Below, in pieces: positions 48,052 to 56,419 of a stretch of 64,000 nt of DNA. The position numbers were made by a program, and so were the translations under genes. The notes under the pieces were generated by a model. It did no database searches, was not told where the DNA came from, and was given only the letters and a program-made list of their open reading frames with translations. Every line of letters starts with the position of its first letter. Position 1 is the first letter of the stretch. The DNA comes from Luteibacter sp. dw_328 (GTDB taxonomy: Bacteria; Pseudomonadota; Gammaproteobacteria; Xanthomonadales; Rhodanobacteraceae), in NCBI RefSeq assembly GCF_018449605.1, contig NZ_JAAVUW010000007.1, positions 1 through 64,000 on the forward strand, read 5' to 3'.

Positions 48052-48417
48052 ATGAGCGATTTTGACGCGCCGTCGCGCGAATACACGCGTCCGCCGATGA
48101 CGCGCGGTGTCGATCCGCAGCGCATGAACTGGCTTTGGCAGTTGATCCTGCAGGCGACCGACCTGGATCCGAACGAGGTCCGTGCGGCACTGGTGGCTTC
48201 CGGTGTGGCAGTTACCGGGAAGCGCCTGCATAGCTGGGAAGTGAACGATCAGGACGACGCGTACTTTCCGCTGTCGATCGCGGAGCTGGAGCGGAACCTG
48301 CGCTCGGTGGTTGCGATGAAGAAGCAGAAGGCCGAGGCGATTGATGCGGCGGCGGAGGCGGCTTCGGTTGGGGTTGTGGTCGACGATGATGCGGCGAAAA
48401 GCGAGCCTCAGGAATGA
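48052..48417 (+). CDS. Hypothetical protein, possibly DUF1456-like
   Basis: A 121-residue cytoplasmic protein. The core MNWLWQLILQATDLDPNEVRAALVASG and VTGKRLHSWEVNDQDDAYFPLSIAELERNLRSVV looks like a small helical DNA-binding-type fold and loosely recalls DUF1456 (YehS). The similarity is weak. An acidic low-complexity tail follows. AGGGG lies 6 bases before the ATG. Confidence 0.55.
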   Translation: MSDFDAPSREYTRPPMTRGVDPQRMNWLWQLILQATDLDPNEVRAALVASGVAVTGKRLHSWEVNDQDDAYFPLSIAELERNLRSVVAMKKQKAEAIDAAAEAASVGVVVDDDAAKSEPQE

Positions 48418-48440
48418 GGGTCGCGGAATAAGGGCCGCTT

Positions 48441-48508
48441 TGTGTGTGCCTGCTCTCTGTGGGATCCGGCTCTATGTGTGTGCCGGCTCTCTGTGGGATC
48501 CGGCTCTA
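48441..48508. repeat. 34-bp tandem duplication abutting a REP
   Basis: Two 34-base copies (48441-48474, 48475-48508) differ at one base (CCTGCTC versus CCGGCTC). The unit ends GGGATCCGGCTCTA and the second copy touches the forward REP at 48509. Confidence 0.9.
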
Positions 48509-48634
48509 TGTGGGAGCCGCTTCAGCGGCGATGACCCGATTGCCGAAACCTGGCCCGCTGCTGCGGGATCGCCGGCAATAGCCGGCTCCCACACTGTTGT
48601 TGCAAGCACCCATCGCCGATGAATCGGCTCCTAC
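48509..48634. repeat. REP cluster with three subtypes
   Basis: Forward GCTTCAGC REP (48509-48532), inverted GGCAATAGCC-type REP (48568-48593) and inverted GATTCATC REP (48612-48634) stand together before the aminopeptidase gene end. Confidence 0.85.
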
Positions 48635-48704
48635 CGAGCACAGGCCCGGCAGGGCCTGAAGAGAAACGTTCGCGTTAGCGAACCTTCCTTTTCATCGGGC
48701 GAGG

Positions 48705-50081
48705 TTACGAATAACGCTCGGACAAGAACCGATAAAATGCACGCAGCCCCTGCGCTTCACCACCGCGCGGATGGGCCGGGCGGTCGGTGTCGTTCCACGA
48801 GTAGGTATCCAGGTGCATCCAGTTCTGGGTCTCGGGAATGAAGCGCTCGAGGTAGAGCGCGGCGGTGACGGCGCCGGCGTGACGTGAGGGGCCGGCGTTG
48901 GCGAAGTCCGCCACGTACGACTCCAGCATGCGACGGTACGGACGCCACAGCGGCAAGCGCCAGAGCGGATCGCCGACGAGTTCCGCTGAGCCGATGACGT
49001 GGTCGGCGAGCTGGTCGCGGTTGGTGAACAGCGCGGGCAGCTCGGGACCGAGTGCCACACGCGCGGCGCCGGTCAGCGTCGCGAAATCGATGATCAGATC
49101 CGGGGCCTGCTCCACCGCGTAGGCGATGGCGTCGCAGAGAACGAGGCGACCTTCGGCATCGGTGTTGTCCACTTCCACCGTGTGTCCGGCGCGCGTCTTG
49201 ATGACATCGCCCGGGCGCATGGCATTCCCGGCGATCGCATTCTCGACCGCAGGAACTAGGAGGGTGAGGCGTACCGGCAGGCGCGCCTGCATCACCAGGC
49301 CGGCGAGCGCGATAGCGTGTGCCGCGCCGCCCATGTCCTTCTTCATCCAGCGCATGCCATCGGACGGCTTGATGTCCAGGCCGCCGGTGTCGAAACAGAC
49401 GCCCTTGCCGATGATGACCAGCTTCGGGTTGGAGTTCTTGCCCCAGGTCAGTTCGATCATGCGCGGCGCACGATGGCTTGCGCGGCCTACGGCATGAATG
49501 GTCGGGAAGTTCGCAGCGAGTAGTTCATCGCCTACCCATTCCTGCACCTTCGCCTTGTGTTCCTCGGCGTGCGCGCGGATGGCGGCGGCGAGATGTTCCG
49601 GGCCCATATCTTCGGTGGGCGTATTGACCAGGTCGCGCACCTGCGTCGTGGCGTCGATCACCGGCTGCACGGAGCGCAGCGTCGCGGCGTCCACGACCAG
49701 CTGTGCCGGCGGACGCGCACGCGCGCGGTAACGATCGAAACGGTAGGCACCGAGTGCCCAGCCGAGTGCCAGCAGGTCGCGGTCTTCGATGACGCTCTCA
49801 GCGGCGAGCTCGTACAGACCTTCGGGCAGGCGCGAGGGCAGGGAGCCGAGCGCCGCGATGGGATCCGCGCGGTCGACGCCGACAAGAATGCGGGCGATGG
49901 CGCCACTGGCATCGGGGAGCACGAGGATGGCGCCCGGTGTCGGACGAAAGGCCGTCGAGATCAACCACTGCCGATGCACCGCATCGAGCCGACCCTCGGC
50001 CGCCGGCATGCCTGCCATATCGACGGTCTCGATGGGGATGACGATACGTTTCCCGGACTTGCGTTCGATCAGCGGCGACAT
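48705..50081 (-). CDS. Leucyl aminopeptidase (M17 family)
   Basis: A 458-residue cytosolic M17 metallo-aminopeptidase that removes N-terminal residues from peptides using two metal ions. The catalytic motifs are visible: GKGVCFDTGGLDIKPSDGM, KKDMGGAA and the family signature NTDAEGRL. The N-terminal domain is shorter than in E. coli PepA, closer to PepB-like forms. It is the last gene of a minus-strand block and starts 69 bases after the HAD gene. Confidence 0.92.
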   Translation of the reverse strand: MSPLIERKSGKRIVIPIETVDMAGMPAAEGRLDAVHRQWLISTAFRPTPGAILVLPDASGAIARILVGVDRADPIAALGSLPSRLPEGLYELAAESVIEDRDLLALGWALGAYRFDRYRARARPPAQLVVDAATLRSVQPVIDATTQVRDLVNTPTEDMGPEHLAAAIRAHAEEHKAKVQEWVGDELLAANFPTIHAVGRASHRAPRMIELTWGKNSNPKLVIIGKGVCFDTGGLDIKPSDGMRWMKKDMGGAAHAIALAGLVMQARLPVRLTLLVPAVENAIAGNAMRPGDVIKTRAGHTVEVDNTDAEGRLVLCDAIAYAVEQAPDLIIDFATLTGAARVALGPELPALFTNRDQLADHVIGSAELVGDPLWRLPLWRPYRRMLESYVADFANAGPSRHAGAVTAALYLERFIPETQNWMHLDTYSWNDTDRPAHPRGGEAQGLRAFYRFLSERYS

Positions 50082-50150
50082 CAGGCCTCCCGTGCCTCGC
50101 GGTCATTGGCAACCGCGTCAATGGATTGTTGCAATCGGTGAACCGCTATT

Positions 50151-50849
50151 CTAGCTGTCCGTAACCGCCGACGCTTCTACCCAATCGGCTAAATGGGTCA
50201 TATCCGGAAATTCCATGTCGGGCGCCGGTCCATGCGACCACACCTCACCCGTGCGATTGAGCCAAACGGTGCGCAAGCCTGCCTCGCGCGCGCCGACGAC
50301 ATCCAGCAAGGGATCGTCGCCGACATGCAGGATCTCGCCGGGCTCGATACCCAGGGCTTCCGCGGCGGCCAGGAAAATACGAGCGTCCGGCTTGGCCACG
50401 CCCAGTCCACCGGCGCTGATGCGCGTGTGGAAGAGGTGGTGCAGGCCGATGATCTCCAGGTCCGCGTTGCCGTTGGAGATGCTGACGATGGGCACGCGGT
50501 GCGCAATGCGCTCCAGCGCCGGCAGGCTGTCGGGGTAGAGCTCCACGTTATTGCGGGCGGCGAAGTACAGCCGCCACAGTTCATCCACCGGGGCATCGTC
50601 GATGCCGCAGTGCGCGAAGGCGGCGCGGATGGTCATCCGGCGCTGTTCGCTGAAGTCGTGGGAAAGATGGGTGTTGTCGCGGGCGATCTGCTCGCGAAGC
50701 TCACGCATGGCCTCGATAGGCCATGCGCTTGCGACATCGGGATGGTGTTGCCTGAGCCAGCGGTCGACGACGTGCTCGGCCTCGATAAGGGCCGGCAGAA
50801 CCGGCCACAGGGTATCGTCGAGGTCGAGGGAGACGGCGCGGACGGCCAT
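50151..50849 (-). CDS. HAD-superfamily hydrolase (YigB-like)
   Basis: A 232-residue haloacid dehalogenase-type phosphatase. Motif I is LDLDDTLWP (nucleophile and acid Asp), motif II is SISNGN, the motif III Lys is in GLGVAKPDARIF, and motif IV is VGDDPLLDVVGA. The alpha-helical cap between I and II is of the class C1 type. It resembles YigB (FMN/flavin phosphatase) but the substrate is not certain. It begins 5 bases after the PstS-like/LysM gene ends, implying one operon. Confidence 0.88.
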   Translation of the reverse strand: MAVRAVSLDLDDTLWPVLPALIEAEHVVDRWLRQHHPDVASAWPIEAMRELREQIARDNTHLSHDFSEQRRMTIRAAFAHCGIDDAPVDELWRLYFAARNNVELYPDSLPALERIAHRVPIVSISNGNADLEIIGLHHLFHTRISAGGLGVAKPDARIFLAAAEALGIEPGEILHVGDDPLLDVVGAREAGLRTVWLNRTGEVWSHGPAPDMEFPDMTHLADWVEASAVTDS

Positions 50850-50854
50850 AGGGC

Positions 50855-52345
50855 TCAGCGTGCGCTCACCTTGAGCACCTGGCCTGCATGGACATTGTTG
50901 TCCTTCAGGCCGTTCATGGCGCGCAGCTGGTTCACGTCCACCGCGTTCTTCTTGGCGATGGAATAGAGCGTGTCGCCGGCGGAGACCTTATAGGTGCGCG
51001 AAGCGACCATGGCGGCCGGCTTCTTCGCTTCCTTGACGGCCGCGACCTTGGCTTCCGGCTTCGCAGCGGCCGGCTTGGCCTCGCTCAGCTTCGGCAGGAC
51101 GACCTTGTTCGACTTCTCGGAGCTGTCGATCGGCGGCTTGGCGGCGATCTTGCCCTTCACCGTGACGGCATCGGCCAGGACCTTGGCGAACTTGCCGCCG
51201 ACCTTGGCGTTGTCGGAGACCGAGAAGGCTTCCGAATGGACGCCGGAGAAGCCGACATGCGCCGAGGTGCTGACGCTGGCGACGACCGCGGCGAACTGCG
51301 ACGGCTCAGCCGTGGTGGCAACGGAGCCCTTGGCTTCTTTAGCCGCCTTGGCGCCCTTGCCCTTGGTCTCTGCCTTGGCGACAGCGACTTCCCTCGCGGC
51401 TTCCGCCGGAGCGGCAGCGGCGACGGTCGGCGCGGTGGTCATCGCCTGGCCTACGTTGGCACGGGTGCCGACGGTGGAAGCGATCGTCGCGCGGCGAGCG
51501 GCATCGCCCGAGGCGAGCGAGGCGCCATCGGCGTACGGCACGAGGCTGTGCGAACGAAGCAGGGCGCTACCCGTGCTCGAGGTGACGAAAGCAAGGAATT
51601 CCTTGATCTCGGCAGCCTTCGGGTTGGTGTCGTTGGTGACCAGGTAGATCTCGCTGTAGAGCACGTAGGCGCCGCTGGCGACCGTCGATGCCGACGGCGT
51701 GACGCCGTCGATCTGCAGGATCTTCACCTTCTTGTTCGAGGCCACGCCCGCGAGGGTGGTAGCGCCCAGGCCCTGCTTGTCGAGGGTCACGCCCTCTTCG
51801 AGCTTGGCCACGTTGACGTACAGGCGCGGTGCGGCGACGGGCTGGTTGCCGCGTCCGAACAGCAGGCGACGCATGCTGTATTCCACACCGTCGGCCGGGC
51901 TGGCCACGGCGTAGAGGTTGATCGGGGCATCGGCACCGCCGAGCTCCTTCCAGTTCGTGATGTGCCCCATGTAGATCTCATGGAGCTGCTTGAGCGTGAT
52001 GTTGCTCACCGGGTTGGACGGGTAGGTGACCATCACCAGGGCGTCCCACGCGACAGGCGTGAAGGTGAGCGACTGCTCGGCAGCGCCGACACCCGGACGC
52101 GCGGAGCCGGCGATATCCGCCGTGCCCTTGACGACAGCGTCGATACCGGAGGCCGTATTGAAGGGCTGCAGTTCGAACTTGCCCTTGCCGGATTTCTCCC
52201 AGGCCTTGGCGACGTCGATGACCACGCCGCGCGCGGTGGTGATATCGCCACGCCAGATGAGAGCCGTATCGGCAGCGAAAAGGGTTGCAGAGGCGCTAAG
52301 GCCGATCAGCGTGGCGGTAAACAGTCGCGCAAGACGGAGAGACAT
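50855..52345 (-). CDS. PstS-like substrate-binding domain fused to LysM
   Basis: A 496-residue secreted protein with an unusual layout. A signal peptide (LFTATLIGLSASATLFA) is followed by a type-2 periplasmic phosphate-binding-like domain (residues about 25-290): GIDAVVKGTADIAGSARP, then LTFTPVAWDALVMVTYPSNPV and LKQLHEIYMGHITNWKELGG, the PstS core. A roughly 150-residue Ala/Lys-rich linker leads to a C-terminal LysM domain (YKVSAGDTLYSIAKKNAVDV ... MNGLKDNNVHAGQVLKV), which binds peptidoglycan. No pst transporter genes are nearby. The start is chosen for the signal peptide; longer frames run through a REP hairpin. Confidence 0.82.
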   Translation of the reverse strand: MSLRLARLFTATLIGLSASATLFAADTALIWRGDITTARGVVIDVAKAWEKSGKGKFELQPFNTASGIDAVVKGTADIAGSARPGVGAAEQSLTFTPVAWDALVMVTYPSNPVSNITLKQLHEIYMGHITNWKELGGADAPINLYAVASPADGVEYSMRRLLFGRGNQPVAAPRLYVNVAKLEEGVTLDKQGLGATTLAGVASNKKVKILQIDGVTPSASTVASGAYVLYSEIYLVTNDTNPKAAEIKEFLAFVTSSTGSALLRSHSLVPYADGASLASGDAARRATIASTVGTRANVGQAMTTAPTVAAAAPAEAAREVAVAKAETKGKGAKAAKEAKGSVATTAEPSQFAAVVASVSTSAHVGFSGVHSEAFSVSDNAKVGGKFAKVLADAVTVKGKIAAKPPIDSSEKSNKVVLPKLSEAKPAAAKPEAKVAAVKEAKKPAAMVASRTYKVSAGDTLYSIAKKNAVDVNQLRAMNGLKDNNVHAGQVLKVSAR

Positions 52346-52493
52346 GGACGGCAAGAACCTCGGGACGGAAGCGGGGTTGGGCATTGGGGCGCAATTGTGG
52401 GCTATTGAGGCCGTCGGCGCACCCTTTGACGTCAATCGGCATCCTGCCGGGGGGAAACGGAACGTAGGCTGTCGGGGATTTGTGGGGAGAGCA

Positions 52494-52558
52494 TCGCCGA
52501 TGAATCGGCTCCTACCGAGCAAGGGGCTCTTGCTCGGTAGGAGCCGATTCATCGGCGA
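52494..52558. repeat. Perfect 30-bp inverted REP hairpin
   Basis: An inverted REP and a forward REP back to back, each extended by CCGAGCAAG/CTTGCTCGG, make two perfectly complementary 30-base arms (52494-52523 and 52529-52558) around a 5-base loop. It lies 6 bases beyond the degQ stop and upstream of the PstS-like gene. Confidence 0.95.
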
Positions 52559-52564
52559 AAGGCG

Positions 52565-53935
52565 CTACAAAACCGCGTAATACACATCCCCATCACGAAC
52601 CACCGTCAACAACAACTGCCCCCCACCCAACCCGCGGCCCAAGGGCAACGCCTTCACCGACGCCACCTTCCGCTGCTGAATCCCCACAACAATATCCCCA
52701 TCCTTCAACCCCGCCCCCGCCGCGGCCGACCCACGCTTCACCCCACTCAACACCACACCAAACGCCCCCGCCGCCTTCTGCTCCGCCGTGAGATCGCTCA
52801 GCGTCACCCCGGCCAACCGCGGATCCACCTTCCCGCCATCCAACGACGCAATCGCCACGGCGGCGATCGTCGCCACCACATCGCGAGACGCTCCCTCGCG
52901 CTGCACCGCCAGCTTCACCTTCGCGCCCAGCGGCAGCAGCCCCTCCGTATTGCGCACATCCTGCGCCGAGCGCACCGGTTTCCCATCGATCGCGGTGAGC
53001 ACATCACCCGTCTGTAGACCCGCGCCCTCCGCCGGCGAGCCCTCATTGATCCGCGTGACCACCGCCCCGTTCGCGTCCTTCAATCGAAGCGCCTGGGCGA
53101 TGCGCGGCGTGATGTCCTGCACCTCCACGCCGAGGTTCCCGCGTCGCACCTTGCCGTAAGACAGCAGCTGCTTCATCACGCCCGTCGCCAGATCCGTCGG
53201 AATGGCGAAGCCGATACCGACATTGCCGCCGGACGGCGTGAAGATCATCGAATTGATGCCGACCAGCTCGCCGCGCAGGTTCACCAGGGCGCCGCCGGAG
53301 TTGCCGGGATTGATCGAGGCATCGGTCTGGATGAAGTTCTGGAAGCCCTTGCCGAGCCCCGACCGACCCAGCGCCGAGACCATCCCCGACGTCGCCGTCT
53401 GCCCGAGACCGAAGGGATCGCCCACGGCCACCACGAAGTCACCGACACGCAACGCGGACGAGTCCGCGATCGGCAGCGCCTGCAAGCGCTCCGCCGGAAT
53501 CTGCAGCACCGCCACGTCCGTCTCCGGGTCGCTACCGAGCAGTTTCGCCTTGAAGTCGCGACCATCCTGCAGCGTCACCGTGATATCGTCCGCGCCCCCG
53601 ACGACATGGTGGTTGGTCAGCACATAGCCTTTATCGGCATCGATGACCACGCCCGAGCCCAGGCTCTGCTCCACGCGTTCGCGCGGGACGCCCTGGTTGC
53701 CGAACAGCTGGCGGAAGGTCGGATCGTCGAAATACGGATTGCGCGTACGCACGCGGGTCTTCGTCGAGATGTTCACCACGGCTGGCGTCACCTTGGCCAG
53801 CATCGGTGCCAGTGAAGGCATCGGCTCACCGTTGATGGACGGTGGCAGGCCGGCAAAGGCGGGCGAGGCCAGGGCAAAACCCAGGGTCGCGAGGACGGAA
53901 AAAATCGTGGTTCGCCGATAAGCGCTGGCGGTCAT
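52565..53935 (-). CDS. degQ: Periplasmic Do/DegQ-family serine protease
   Basis: A 456-residue HtrA-type protease/chaperone for envelope quality control. A signal peptide (GFALASPAFA) precedes the trypsin-like domain, with the catalytic triad His110 (TNHHVV), Asp140 (DPETDVAVL) and Ser213 (NPGNSGGAL). Two PDZ domains follow (about residues 265-355 and 375-455). The short linker after the N-terminus suits DegQ/MucD rather than DegP. AAGGAG lies 7 bases before the ATG. It heads the minus-strand block and ends at a large REP hairpin, which may protect its mRNA end. Confidence 0.94.
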   Translation of the reverse strand: MTASAYRRTTIFSVLATLGFALASPAFAGLPPSINGEPMPSLAPMLAKVTPAVVNISTKTRVRTRNPYFDDPTFRQLFGNQGVPRERVEQSLGSGVVIDADKGYVLTNHHVVGGADDITVTLQDGRDFKAKLLGSDPETDVAVLQIPAERLQALPIADSSALRVGDFVVAVGDPFGLGQTATSGMVSALGRSGLGKGFQNFIQTDASINPGNSGGALVNLRGELVGINSMIFTPSGGNVGIGFAIPTDLATGVMKQLLSYGKVRRGNLGVEVQDITPRIAQALRLKDANGAVVTRINEGSPAEGAGLQTGDVLTAIDGKPVRSAQDVRNTEGLLPLGAKVKLAVQREGASRDVVATIAAVAIASLDGGKVDPRLAGVTLSDLTAEQKAAGAFGVVLSGVKRGSAAAGAGLKDGDIVVGIQQRKVASVKALPLGRGLGGGQLLLTVVRDGDVYYAVL

Positions 53936-54251
53936 GCAAGAACTCCTTTTTGGTGAATTTCAAACCCTGAGACAACGATCACCGACACTTTACTTCGACC
54001 CCTTCCGGGTTTAAGGTTCACTCCGGTCGTAACCACAACATCTTGTGTTCCCAGGCTGACTTGTTACCTAGCACTGGTGCTGCGGTTACTCAGGTTCAGG
54101 CTTCAAACCATCGTCGGCAAAGGCTTTTCGGGGGTCGACGAGGGAGCAAGGATGGTCGGCAGAGGCTCCGGGGGGAGAGCTGTCGAGGTGGTTGCGTTAC
54201 CGCATACCAATAAAAGGCCTACAAAGGCCGAGACTCGAGGACGACACATAC
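53936..54251. other. Divergent promoter region degQ / nrdJa
   Basis: These 316 bases separate degQ and nrdJa. They contain an NrdR-box-like sequence at 54033-54048. I found no cobalamin riboswitch-like B12 box, which some class II reductase genes carry. The rest shows nothing I can name. Confidence 0.5.
54033..54048 (+). promoter_or_regulatory. NrdR-box-like operator
   Basis: CCACAACATCTTGTGT fits the 16-base NrdR consensus (acaCwAtATaTwGtgt) at 13 positions, including all the strongly conserved ones. A second box at the usual 31-base spacing was not found. Confidence 0.5.
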
Positions 54252-56399
54252 ATGAGCACTGCACGTGCGCAAGCCATGGGGCTTGAGACCGCGGCCATTC
54301 CGCTTCAGCCCGCCTCGTACGACATCTGGGACAAGAAGTACCGTCTGAAGGCGAAGTCGGGTAACCCCGTCGACGAGTCGGTGGACGGCACCTACCAGCG
54401 CGTCGCCCGCGCACTGTCCGATGTCGAAGGCACCGACGAGCTGCGCGCACACTGGTTCGAGCGTTTCCTCTGGGCCCTGCGCCGCGGTGCCATTCCCGCT
54501 GGCCGCATCACGTCCAATGCTGGCGCGCTCGAGCACAAGCCGGCCACCTCCACGATCAACTGCACGGTCTCGGGCACCATCCACGACTCGATGGACGACA
54601 TCCTCGAGAAGGTGCACGAAGCCGGTCTGACGCTGAAGGCCGGTTGCGGCATCGGCTACGAGTTCTCGACGCTGCGCCCGCGCGGCGCCTACGTCTCCGG
54701 CGCCGGCGCCCACACGTCGGGCCCGCTGTCGTTCATGGATATCTACGACAAGATGTGTTTCACCGTCTCCTCCGCCGGCGGTCGCCGCGGTGCGCAGATG
54801 GGTACCTTCGACATCGCGCATCCGGACGCCAAGGAATTCATCCGCGCCAAGCGCGAAGACGGTCGCCTGCGCCAGTTCAACCTGTCGCTGCTGATCACCG
54901 ACGGCTTCATGGAAGCAGTCGAGAACGACCAGGACTGGCCGACGGTCTTCCCGGTGCACGTCAAAGAGCAGCACGAGATCGACCTCAACGACGCCGCCAA
55001 GGTCCTCTGGCGCGAGTGGCCGACCAAGCAGAATTACGTCACGCGCGAAGACGGCCTGGTCGCCTGCAAGATCTACGGCCACATCCGTGCGCGGCACCTG
55101 TGGGACATGATCATGGTCTCGACGTATGACTACGCCGAGCCGGGTTTCATCCTCATCGACCGCGTCAACGAGATGAACAACAACTGGTGGTGCGAGCACA
55201 TCCGCGCGACCAACCCCTGCGGCGAGCAGCCGCTGCCGCCGTACGGCTCGTGCCTGCTGGGCTCGATCAACCTCACCGTGTTCGTCCGCGATCCGTTCGG
55301 CCCCAAGGCCCGGTTCGACTGGGAGGAATACCGCGAGGTGGTCCGCGTGTTCACCCGCATGCTCGACAACGTGGTCGAGATCAACGGCCTGCCGCTCGCC
55401 CAGCAGCGCGAAGAGATCATCTCCAAGCGTCGCCACGGCATGGGTTTCCTGGGCCTCGGCTCCACGGTCACCATGTTGAAGATGCGCTACGGCAACGCCG
55501 ATGCGGTCGCCTTCACCGAGGAAGTCTCGCGTGAGATGGCGGTCGCCGGCTGGGAAGTGGCCCTGGAGCTCGCCAAGGAAAAGGGCCCGGCGCCGGTCCT
55601 CAGCCGCGAGTACGACGTCACCGCCGAGATGCTGCGCAAGCGCCCGGAGATGGTCACCGACGGCTGGAAGGTCGGCCAGGCTATCCGTGGCAGCGTGCTG
55701 CACGCGAAGTATTCTCGCTACATGCAGCGCGTGGCCGACGTGGCCCCGGAGCTGATCGAAGCCCTGGCCGAGACCGGCGCGCGCTTCACCCACCACTCGT
55801 CCATCGCGCCCACCGGCACGATTTCGCTCAGCCTGGCCAACAATGCCTCCAACGGCATCGAGCCCAGCTTTGCGCACCACTATTCCCGCAATGTGATCCG
55901 CGAAGGGAAGAAGTCGAAAGAGAAGGTCGAGGTCTTCAGCTACGAGCTGCTGGCCTACCGCGCCCTCATCAATTCCGAGGCGCTGCCGTTCTCCGACGAC
56001 CCGAAGACCCGCCTGCCGGATTACTTCGTCTCCGCCGACGACATCAGCCCGAAAGAACACGTAGACATCCAGGCGGCCTCGCAGAAGTGGATCGATTCTT
56101 CCATTTCCAAGACCGCGAACGTCCCGACGGATTATCCGTATGAGGACTTCAAGGACATCTATATGTACGCCCATAAGCAGGGTCTGAAGGGCTGCACAAC
56201 CTTCCGTTTTAACCCCGCCGCGTTCCAGGGCGTGCTCGTAAAAGAAACCGACCTGGAGAACACCCTCTATCGCTTCGAATTGGAAGACGGTAGCGTTGTC
56301 GAACTGAAGGGTAATGAAGAGGTCGAATACGACGGTGAAATGCACACCGCCGCGAACCTCTTTGATGCTTTGAAGGAAGGCTATTACGGTAAGTTCTGA
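54252..56399 (+). CDS. nrdJa: Class II (B12-dependent) ribonucleotide reductase, catalytic part
   Basis: This is the large part of an adenosylcobalamin-dependent ribonucleotide reductase, which makes deoxyribonucleotides with or without oxygen. The 715-residue protein has the class II landmarks STINCTVSGTIHDSMDDI (one redox Cys), NPCGEQPLPPYGSCLLGSINL (the NPCGE motif with the thiyl Cys), the IAPTGTISL loop and GLKGCTTFRFNPAAFQG near the end. It lacks the C-terminal cysteine pair and the TSCPD domain, which are encoded separately by nrdJb two genes on. The ATG at 54252 gives MSTARAQAMG; upstream in-frame codons lack homology. Confidence 0.94.
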   Translation: MSTARAQAMGLETAAIPLQPASYDIWDKKYRLKAKSGNPVDESVDGTYQRVARALSDVEGTDELRAHWFERFLWALRRGAIPAGRITSNAGALEHKPATSTINCTVSGTIHDSMDDILEKVHEAGLTLKAGCGIGYEFSTLRPRGAYVSGAGAHTSGPLSFMDIYDKMCFTVSSAGGRRGAQMGTFDIAHPDAKEFIRAKREDGRLRQFNLSLLITDGFMEAVENDQDWPTVFPVHVKEQHEIDLNDAAKVLWREWPTKQNYVTREDGLVACKIYGHIRARHLWDMIMVSTYDYAEPGFILIDRVNEMNNNWWCEHIRATNPCGEQPLPPYGSCLLGSINLTVFVRDPFGPKARFDWEEYREVVRVFTRMLDNVVEINGLPLAQQREEIISKRRHGMGFLGLGSTVTMLKMRYGNADAVAFTEEVSREMAVAGWEVALELAKEKGPAPVLSREYDVTAEMLRKRPEMVTDGWKVGQAIRGSVLHAKYSRYMQRVADVAPELIEALAETGARFTHHSSIAPTGTISLSLANNASNGIEPSFAHHYSRNVIREGKKSKEKVEVFSYELLAYRALINSEALPFSDDPKTRLPDYFVSADDISPKEHVDIQAASQKWIDSSISKTANVPTDYPYEDFKDIYMYAHKQGLKGCTTFRFNPAAFQGVLVKETDLENTLYRFELEDGSVVELKGNEEVEYDGEMHTAANLFDALKEGYYGKF

Positions 56400-56419
56400 C
56401 CCCGCGGAGAGGGAAAAAC

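Noticed and set aside
53936-54060. Sigma-E promoter for degQ
   Set aside because: A GAACCTT...TCGAA-like pair can be found on the minus strand, but spacing and match are weak, so I do not claim it.
53936-54251. Cobalamin riboswitch upstream of the B12-dependent reductase
   Set aside because: I looked for a B12-box-like conserved core and found none; only the NrdR-like box stands out.
54219-56345. 708-codon minus-strand frame opposite nrdJa
   Set aside because: Shadow of the reductase gene; low-complexity hydrophobic/charged peptide without family features.
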